Notes under the pieces: model-generated | Seen by the model: only the letters and a program-made list of their open reading frames with translations | Told to the model about the DNA's origin: nothing | Databases searched by the model: none | NCBI GenBank assembly: GCA_009731375.1 | Contig: BJOX01000092.1 | Location: forward strand, 66,908-90,051 | Reading direction: 5' to 3' | DNA from: Paulinella micropora | Taxonomy: Eukaryota > Cercozoa > Imbricatea > Euglyphida | DNA: 23,144 bases | Program-made: the position numbers and the translations under genes | In this document: one piece after another, positions 17,140-23,144 of the stretch | Layout of the letters: each line of letters opens with the position of its first letter | Numbering within the stretch: position 1 is the first letter of the stretch

Positions 17140-18675
17140 NNNNNNNNNNNNNNNNGGGGGGGGGGGGGGTTGTGCCGCAGTGAGTGTGCAGGCGGACCGT
17201 GCAGCGTGATGACGAGCGGGTCCCGCTCACTGCGCACTACACGAGTCACTGCGAAGAGATTGATGTAGGACCTGCCCAGCACACACGCCAGGTACCGACA
17301 CAATCGCTACGATGGTTGCCGTTTTGTTGTTTGAGCAAGTGGACTTTTAGCCGCTGTTTGAAGAGGGTGAATGATTTTGTCTCCATACCGTCTTCTGGTA
17401 TTCGGTTCGATTCTGTAGTAAAGGTGAGGTATGATGTTTTGTTGAGTTTGTATGATGCATGGCTCTGTAGCACAGGGTGGATAGAAATCCATGCGAACAG
17501 TCGGCAGACCTGTCTTTTTTGGGAAAGCGCGGGTCCGGGTAGTAGTACCTGTGCGACAGGACAACACAGCGACAGCAACACAGTGTGACACAGCAACACA
17601 GTGCGACAGCGACAGCACCACAGCTGCACGCAAGATTCGTCGCCCGCCGTCTGCGCCTTACCTGCTGCGTGTGCACCTGCCTTGTGAGAAGCAGTTCTGT
17701 TGACCTTATGCCAGTGCGCACACACACACACACACGCGCGCGCGAGAGAGAGAGAGAGAGATTTACAGGTGGTCGGAGAGGCTGAACCAATACTTCTGGT
17801 AGACCTCGGACAGGGAGGCGCCGACGCGCGTGTAGAAGCGCGCCTTTTTGAAGAGGAAGCCCGCGAAGACGGCCTTCTCAGGCTGCACCTCGCCAGGCTT
17901 GGCAGATTTGTACTCGTCCTCCTCCTCCTCGGCGCCCGCCTACAGACATACATACGCTCTACATACATACATTACATACATTACATACATTACATACATA
18001 GATACATACATACATACATACACATACACACATATACATACATACATACATACATAAATACATACATACATACATATATATACATACCTACATATACATA
18101 CCTACATATACATACCTACATACATACCTACATACATACCTACATACATACCTACAGACATCCCTACAGACATACCTACATACAAACATACATACATACA
18201 TACATACATACATACATACATACGTAAATAACATATGCATACATATGCATACATACATACATACATACATACATACATGCATACATTACATACATACATA
18301 GATACATACATACATACATACATACATACATACATACATACATACATGCATACATACATGCATACATACATGAATGCATCATACATACATACATACATAC
18401 ATACGTACGTACGTACGTACATACATACATACATACATACATACATACATGCATACATGCATAACATGCATACATATGCATACATATGTATACATATGCA
18501 TACATATGCATACATACATACATACATACATACATACATACATACATACATGCATGCATACATTACATACATTACATACATACATACATTACAAACATAC
18601 ATACATACATTTATACATGCATCATAAAATAACATAACATAACATAACATAACATAACATAACATTACATAACAT

Positions 18676-18707
<32 letters not shown>

Positions 18708-18890
18708 TACATCATACAGTCATGGCTACCTGGTAAGCGCTGTGCAGTTCTCCGGCCTCTGGTTTCTTCTGCGGGGAGCCTCCGCTGGGCGCGTTGGTGG
18801 CCGAGCCGGGCGCCGAGTCCTCGGTAATAGCCTGCGCCGCCTGACAAGCAACAAGCACAGACAGGCCAGTGAAGAAATCGCAGAGATTCA

Positions 18891-18984
<94 letters not shown>

Positions 18985-19006
18985 ACACACACACACACAC
19001 AAAGTG

Positions 19007-19096
<90 letters not shown>

Positions 19097-19099
19097 TTC

Positions 19100-19164
<65 letters not shown>

Positions 19165-19390
19165 TGATAATTATTTATCCCTACCTGTTCGGCGAGGCGT
19201 TCCAGGTCGGGTTCTGGCGTTGGCGGCACCTCCTCGTGCGACAGCTTGTCGTCCGGCCCAGTAGACAGCAAGTGCCGGCGCGCAGACACGATCGGACAAA
19301 AACGATTCTGTAATTTACACGTAAGAACGTGAACACAAGAAAAGGTGAGATCGATACAGAAAAGGTACGTGTGATGGGGTGGGGAGGTTT

Positions 19391-19426
<36 letters not shown>

Positions 19427-20043
19427 AGTGCGACTATGTAGACATAGAAATAGAGAAAGAACAAAGAAAATCGAGCCAAAAAAGACGCGATGATTGTCAC
19501 GCATCCTATCTAAGTAGGTGCCCATCTGTCTATTCAGTCGACAGCGAGAAATAGAAGGATAATATGTGTATTGTGTGTGCGTGTGTGTATGCGAGCGATG
19601 AAGCAGCAAGTCATGCGCGCAGGGCAGACCTGGATGGAGGGGTAGTATGCGCAGACTAGCACGTACACCAGGTACAGCGACACCAGCATCAGGCTCTCCC
19701 ACCAGTGGATCAGCTACGCACCGCAGGCATTGTTGAGCAAGCAATCACTCAAGCCTGTATCGGCTAGCTACATAGCAGCTGATTGGCCGCACGTGGAGCA
19801 AAGCCAGAAGACGGGAGCAACTTAAGTGCGAAACGTACAAGACATGGACGAGATTAATTCATTACCTTTCTCAGGATGATAGATACGGACACAAACGCAT
19901 GTTGTGTTGAAAATATGTACACCACAGATTGCAGTGGGCAGATGGGCTGGCCGGAAAAGGCCCTGTAAAAACTTATTTTCAAGAAACACACAAAAAAAAA
20001 AAGAAAAAAAAAAGGAAGAAGAAAAGAAAAAGAAGGAAAGAAA

Positions 20044-20079
<36 letters not shown>

Positions 20080-21129
20080 GACCTCTGAGCGGATGGAGGC
20101 GAGGAGGAGTAGGGAAGCGAAGCCGAAGAAGAGGACCTCCCTGATGAGTGTGCGCCAGTTGAGCATGATCACGACTGGGGACACGATGGCCACAGCACCT
20201 GACCGCCACGCACACAGCTACTGCCTTCCCCACTTGCCCCATGCAGGCCTCAAGTCAGCGCCTCACTCCAGCTTGTCTGCCACAGCCGCCTCGCTGTCCT
20301 TTGCCATGTATTCCCTCTGACCCCCCCCCCCCCCCCCCCCCCCCCNNNNNNNNNNNNNNNNNNNNNNNNNNNNNNNNNNNNNNNNNNNNNNNNNNNNNNN
20401 NNNNNNCCCCCCCCCCCCCCCCCCCCCCCTTGTTGTTTTTATTTCTGTTATTGTTGTTGTTGTTGCCTCACTGCCTTGTCACCTACGCATGCTTGATGGG
20501 CTAAGCACGCACTCCCATGCACGAGCACAAAACAAAGCCAGCAGGGTGCCGGCCACCAAGTCCAAGATATGAGTTATCTACCCACGATGCAGGTCATATT
20601 GAAGAGACTTGCTCCTACCGCAGTCCCCACCCCCACGTCACTGCCGCTGCCAGCACACAAAAGGAACGAGCCAAGAATTCCTGCTTCTCCAAAAACAATT
20701 TTTTTCATTGCCTACCGAACTATTTCTCTTTCTTTCAGCAATTTTCTCTGCTTTCTTTGGTGCTCTGTTGATGAGGACGGACCTAAAGGCCCCCATAATC
20801 CCCATAAATAGCTCCGGGCACGACGCACCCGCCGCCATGAAAGTAGCACCCGCAACATCGTCTACAAACAAAAACAAAGCACCATTACACACGAAACATA
20901 TCCCGAAGACAGACATTCGGAAGGATAGAGTAGAGTCATACACTCTCTCGCTCACGCAGATCAACCTGAGAGTTTGAAGCGCTCAGAGAGCACAGCCAGA
21001 GCTGGCACGAAATAGTTGTCGATCAGCACCTCGAAGAGATAGAAGCAGTAGCACAGCAGGAGCAAGTAGAGGATGATTCCACCATTCGCCTCCCATCCAG
21101 GTGCAGGATCGCATATGGGCTCCATACCA
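13688..21129 (-). CDS. K+-dependent Na+/Ca2+ exchanger-like protein (NCKX/SLC24 type), about 20 exons
   Basis: A CaCA-superfamily antiporter, expected to exchange Na+ for Ca2+ (with K+ in classical NCKX) across a membrane. Exons in transcript order: 21129-20966, 20861-20783, 20646-20582, 20198-20083, 19713-19630, 19307-19185, 18840-18730, 17939-17767, 17271-17198, 16822-16727, 16512-16466, 16114-16041, 15931-15904 (tentative), 15836-15795 (tentative), 15437-15351, 15143-15077, 15012-14950, 14803-14718, 14039-13862, 13755-13688 (TAA at 13690-13688). Phases agree at every junction and total 1821 nt from the ATG at 21125 (606 codons plus stop). Both alpha repeats are clear. The first exon shown follows an acceptor-like pyrimidine tract and AG, so an upstream signal-peptide exon may be missing. 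Loop exons are assigned by frame and splice sites, not homology. Introns are packed with microsatellites. Confidence 0.92.
14225..14323. repeat. Poly-C run with internal 10-N gap
   Basis: C-run from about 14226 to 14283, N at 14284-14293, then C to 14323, in the intron between exchanger exons 18 and 19. The assembly failed inside a homopolymer; true length unknown. Confidence 0.95.
14468..14582. repeat. GATA/GACA tetranucleotide repeats
   Basis: Interspersed ATAG, GACA and GATA units within the intron between exchanger exons 18 and 19, ending near TTAGATAGACAGGCAGG. Non-coding. Confidence 0.85.
14820..14873. repeat. AC dinucleotide microsatellite
   Basis: Two AC blocks separated by ATGTAA. 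On the transcribed strand this is a TG-rich tract directly upstream of the exon 18 acceptor (GTTGCATAG), where it may act as the pyrimidine-containing tract. Confidence 0.95.
15465..15532. repeat. TA microsatellite followed by GA tract
   Basis: (TA)n to about 15514, then (GA)n. Lies in the intron upstream of exchanger exon 15. Confidence 0.95.
15692..15725. repeat. GA microsatellite
   Basis: Pure GA tract in the intron between exchanger exons 14 and 15; it reads as a pyrimidine tract on the transcript. Confidence 0.95.
15967..16014. repeat. GA microsatellite and short G-run
   Basis: GA tract ending in a run of G, in the intron downstream of exchanger exon 12. On the transcript it is CT-rich and lies just upstream of tentative exon 13. 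Confidence 0.95.
16041..19713 (-). CDS. Exchanger exons 5-12: TM segment plus cytosolic loop
   Basis: Exon 5 (19630-19713) encodes LIHWWESLMLVSLYLVYVLV, matching the conserved WWES...LLYxxYV helix that precedes the loop in NCKX proteins. Exons 6 (19185-19307), 7 (18730-18840), 8 (17767-17939), 9 (17198-17271), 10 (16727-16822), 11 (16466-16512) and 12 (16041-16114) encode a hydrophilic loop: Pro/Glu-rich (EEVPPTPEPD), Ser/Gly/Pro-rich, acidic (AEEEEDEY), then an aromatic/charged block (FYTRVGASLSEVYQKYWF, NMMNWRLRAWTEDIAAEW) and a final acidic stretch (KKSDADDDEAKSLLAFP) like the D/E-rich region before TM6 in NCKX. Exons 6 and 7 are symmetric (phase 0-0), and exons 8-11 together are symmetric, so loop length could vary by splicing. 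The aromatic block is not recognised in other proteins. Confidence 0.82.
16118..16244. repeat. TATG tetranucleotide array in exchanger intron 11
   Basis: TATG units with GCATGCATGC interruptions, like the array at the left edge. On the plus strand it has the opposite orientation to the CATA array in intron 7 (17943-18715), so the two are complementary within the pre-mRNA. Confidence 0.95.
16634..16699. repeat. ACA trinucleotide and CGACAAAAA repeats
   Basis: About eight CAA/ACA units followed by three near-identical CGACAAAAA units, in exchanger intron 10. On the transcript this is T-rich (TTGTTG, TTTTTGTCG). Confidence 0.85.
17110..17170. repeat. Poly-G run with internal 16-N gap
   Basis: G from 17110 to 17139, N at 17140-17155, then G to 17169, in exchanger intron 9. 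True length unknown. Confidence 0.95.
17718..17760. repeat. AC, CG and GA compound microsatellite
   Basis: (CA)n, then CGCGCGCG, then (GA)n immediately downstream of exchanger exon 8 on the transcribed strand. Confidence 0.9.
17943..18715. repeat. CATA tetranucleotide array in exchanger intron 7
   Basis: About 770 bp of CATA/TACA units with local variants: CCTACATA blocks (18086-18180), ACGTACGTACGT near 18403-18418, CATATGCATA near 18236-18250 and 18473-18515, and a pentanucleotide AACAT series (about 18630-18675). It fills almost all of intron 7. Long ORFs on both strands are artefacts of the stop-free unit. Confidence 0.97.
18890..19163. repeat. Compound GA, AC and GT microsatellite with a hairpin
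   Basis: GA tracts surround (AC)10, AAA, (GT)9 and further GT and GA blocks, filling most of exchanger intron 6. 18983-19000 and 19004-19021 are perfect inverted arms around a 3-nt AAA loop. Confidence 0.96.
19392..19426. repeat. TA and GA microsatellite
   Basis: (TA)n followed by (GA)n in exchanger intron 5. Confidence 0.95.
19988..20080. repeat. Purine-rich A/G and GAAA repeat
   Basis: A-rich block grading into GAAA tetranucleotides, immediately downstream of exchanger exon 4 on the transcribed strand (a T/C-rich stretch in the pre-mRNA). Confidence 0.9.
20083..21129 (-). CDS. Exchanger exons 1-4: first membrane half with alpha-1 repeat
   Basis: Exon 1 gives a hydrophobic helix (GGIILYLLLLCYCFYLFEVL) followed by DNYFVPALAVLSERFKLS, a hallmark of NCKX proteins. 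Exon 2 (20783-20861) carries the alpha-1 core DVAGATFMAAGASCPELF with the ion-site Glu retained. Exon 3 (20582-20646) supplies the second half, SDVGVGTAVGASLFN. Exon 4 (20083-20198) continues GAVAIVS...LNWRTLIREVLFF with a hydrophobic segment, matching the conserved (W)RxLxRD region after alpha-1. Junction phases are 1, 2, 1 and 0. Residue-level similarity across each join supports the splice sites. Intron 3 (20199-20581) contains a C-run with a gap; intron 2 is only 136 bp. Confidence 0.93.
20322..20429. repeat. Poly-C run with internal 61-N gap
   Basis: C from about 20322 to 20345, N at 20346-20406, then C to 20429, in exchanger intron 3. Confidence 0.95.
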
Positions 21130-21325
21130 CTGCTTTACAAACAGAAAACGATTAGAGCAGCCTCGGAAAACGTTAACATACAATACGACCAACAAAATTT
21201 CTTCCACTCTTTTACGCTTTCTTTTCTTCTCTCTTGTGAAGCGTTTTTTATTTTATTTTACTTATTTACTTATTTTTGTTCATGAATCGCGTGTTCTGTT
21301 TTGGAATCGAGCTTCAACAAGCTCT

Positions 21326-21361
<36 letters not shown>

Positions 21362-21514
21362 NNNNNNNNNNNNNNNNNNNNNNNNNNNNNNNNNNNNNNN
21401 NNNNNNNNNNNNNNNNNNNNNNNNNNNNNNNNNNNNNNNNNNNNNNNNNNNNNNNNNNNNNNNNNNNNNNNNNNNNNNNNNNNNNNNNNNNNNNNNNNNN
21501 NNNNNNNNNNNNNN

Positions 21515-21555
<41 letters not shown>

Positions 21556-21881
21556 CAAGAATTTGGGGATTTGAACTTCAGTTGTTTCCATGGTATATTT
21601 TATTGTGCTGAAAAATTAGTACTAAAATTGCTTTTTTGTGCACTGCCCATTTGTCTGTTGGCATTCCATATGTCCCGGGGTCATGCGTGTGAATTTGGGT
21701 TTGTGCTTGCATCACATTCACTGGCTCTTTCTATGCTGGAAAATTTTCAAACCCCTCCAAATCGGCGAGTCGGCCGGCCCGGTGGCAGGATGCCGAAAAG
21801 GCCTCATAAATTGCCGATCGTAACACAGCGGATGCCAAAAAAACCGACTAGGTGACTCAGCAACAACACTGTCTTCCAACC
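21130..21881. promoter_or_regulatory. Divergent intergenic region with long poly-T run and gap
   Basis: Lies between the visible 5' ends of the minus-strand exchanger gene and the plus-strand membrane-protein gene. T from about 21329 to 21361, 153 N (21362-21514), then T to 21553. If no upstream exchanger exon exists this would be a shared bidirectional promoter. If one exists it could be hidden in the gap or beyond. No TATA box or other motif was assigned. Confidence 0.45.
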
Positions 21882-23144
21882 ATGGCTAAGTTCATTCTGG
21901 TGGGCCTGACGGGCTTTCTTTTGCTTATCACTGGTATAATTAAGCTTCATATGTATGTTTTGGCCAGTGGTTTACGCATTTGGTTCCTTCCGCATGCTGT
22001 GGATACCTGTAGCAGCAGGTTGTGTGGTTGCTAATAATTCTGTGTCAACTTTGCGTGTACCATCACGTTATGAGGTTTTGGTGAGAGATAGTGTTCTGCG
22101 ATGTGTCTCTGTGTGCTTGTGTGATCGTACTTATACGTTGAGTATTTGTATGTGTCTGTATTGTGAAAAATCAACTTTGCAGCCATCTTGTCGAAACCCT
22201 TTCCTGCACGGATGTTCTTTAGGTGCTCTTATGAAGTATATGAACAGCTTTGTGTTAAACAAGCCAGGAGACTTTCCTCGGTCAGTATGCTTGATTTGTT
22301 CTCTGTGTCTCGATAAAACTTGTTCTTCCGCAGGAAGAAAATTCAGTTCAAACCTTCGGCTGTGGTGATGGGCATCATACTGTGCGGCTTTTTGTTTCTA
22401 TGGGGTTTCAACGGCCCTCACATGCTCGCCCCGACTGATTTGGAAGTTGCCGCCGCAAAGGAAAACAACCGAGAGCAATGCAAGGTCTTTCATGATGCAT
22501 TATCCTGATTTATCCACGTTTCAATCCTATTCATGTGGCTTTTAATGCACTTAGGTGGCCCTGGCCGCGGGAGACCTTCTGACGGCGGAGAAGTATATCC
22601 GGGATACGGCTCTGGGCAAAGCCAAAAAGGCCGCCTTCGACAAGCTTGCCCCGCCCTCCCTGAACAGATACACACGGAAATTGACCAATATGGTCACATC
22701 ATGCTCAGCACACACAAGCACACAACTCAAGATTCTCATCCATGATGCATGATCGATCCTCCTGCCTTTGCACCCACCCATTCCTCCTAGCGGCAAATGT
22801 TATTTCTTAATCTGAACGGGTTCATAAGATTGCTTCCGTACTCGTGTTTGTTGGATAAGGTGTTTTTTGCCGGCATGGGTTCCATGACCGCGGTTGCTCC
22901 CTTCCTGGTTCATCCACGCATTCACCAGCCATTCACCAGTCATCTTCATTTGTTTATTTTTCCATATCTACCTCATGCATATCATCCTCATCTCCAAACA
23001 TTACCGTTGCACATTCCCATCCGAATGTTGTTCGATGCTGCCATGTGTCGGTGTCCTATCAGGTCTTTATGGCCTTGGAGCTGTTCGAACACCCCTTCCG
23101 TCTGCCGCGTCATGCTTGGCGCCTGGTCCTCCCCGCCGTGAACG
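21882..23144 (+). CDS. Unrecognised membrane protein, 5' part of a multi-exon gene
   Basis: Not recognised. Exons proposed: 21882-21952, 22334-22484, 22555-22692, 22860-22907 and 23063 to the window edge. Phases agree throughout (2, 0, 0, 0). The ATG at 21882 has a favourable context (A at -3, G at +4). Donors are GTATGT, GTCTTT, GTCACA and GTTCAT; acceptors are CGCAG, TTAG, TAAG and ATCAG. The product starts with a hydrophobic helix (FILVGLTGFLLLITGIIKL) that could be a signal anchor, then a second helix (VVMGIILCGFLFLWGF). A charged, probably soluble segment follows (DLEVAAAKENNREQCK, ALGKAKKAAFDKL), then another hydrophobic stretch (VFFAGMGSMTAVAPFL, VFMALELF) and a basic motif (FRLPRHAWR). 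The exon at 22860 has the weakest acceptor. The gene continues past the right edge. Confidence 0.68.

Noticed and set aside
17945-18665. Long HTYIHTYI and YVCMYVCM ORFs on both strands
   Set aside because: Artefacts of the CATA array in intron 7.
17943-18715. Tandem repeats considered as a CRISPR array
   Set aside because: The unit is 4 bp with no unique spacers, and the context is a eukaryotic intron.

Overview
Eukaryotic nuclear DNA, not bacterial. The evidence is a spliceosomal gene with about 20 exons on the minus strand, the 5' part of a second spliced gene on the plus strand, a Ty3/gypsy LTR retrotransposon, and very heavy microsatellite content. I infer a unicellular alga or other protist (the dense GA, TATG and CA tracts and compact introns would suit a chromerid or similar genome), but the window alone does not fix the taxon.

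Layout. 1-655 is a TATG tetranucleotide array. 656-1348 is AT-rich, with a recurrent CAATATTAATCA-like word and two strong palindromes. 1349-1542 is a GA tract. 1543-11748 is a minus-strand Ty3/gypsy element with two roughly 240-bp LTRs, a PBS-like site, a polypurine tract, a small Gly/Glu-rich ORF, a large Gag with a CCCH-type finger and RGG tail, and Pol (protease, RT, RNase H, integrase) in two reading frames. A 954-N gap interrupts its 3' part. 11749-13687 is non-coding apart from one short ORF with a DSG motif.

13688-21129 (minus) is a K+-dependent Na+/Ca2+ exchanger-like (NCKX/SLC24, CaCA superfamily) gene. I assembled it from both alpha repeats and from phase-compatible splice sites. 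About 606 codons are visible from the first in-frame ATG, with a cytosolic loop spread over small exons between the two membrane halves. Most introns carry simple repeats, three of them with assembly gaps inside homopolymers.

21882-23144 (plus) is a divergently oriented, phase-consistent multi-exon gene for an unrecognised small membrane protein. It runs off the right edge. The two genes share an intergenic region of about 750 bp dominated by a long poly-T run.

Main points of interest: the exchanger has Asn at both alpha-2 positions that are normally ion-coordinating Asp in NCKX; many inferred 5' splice sites are GTC rather than GTR; complementary tetranucleotide arrays flank an in-frame 390-nt cassette of loop exons; and in the retroelement gag and pol share one frame separated by a single UGA.
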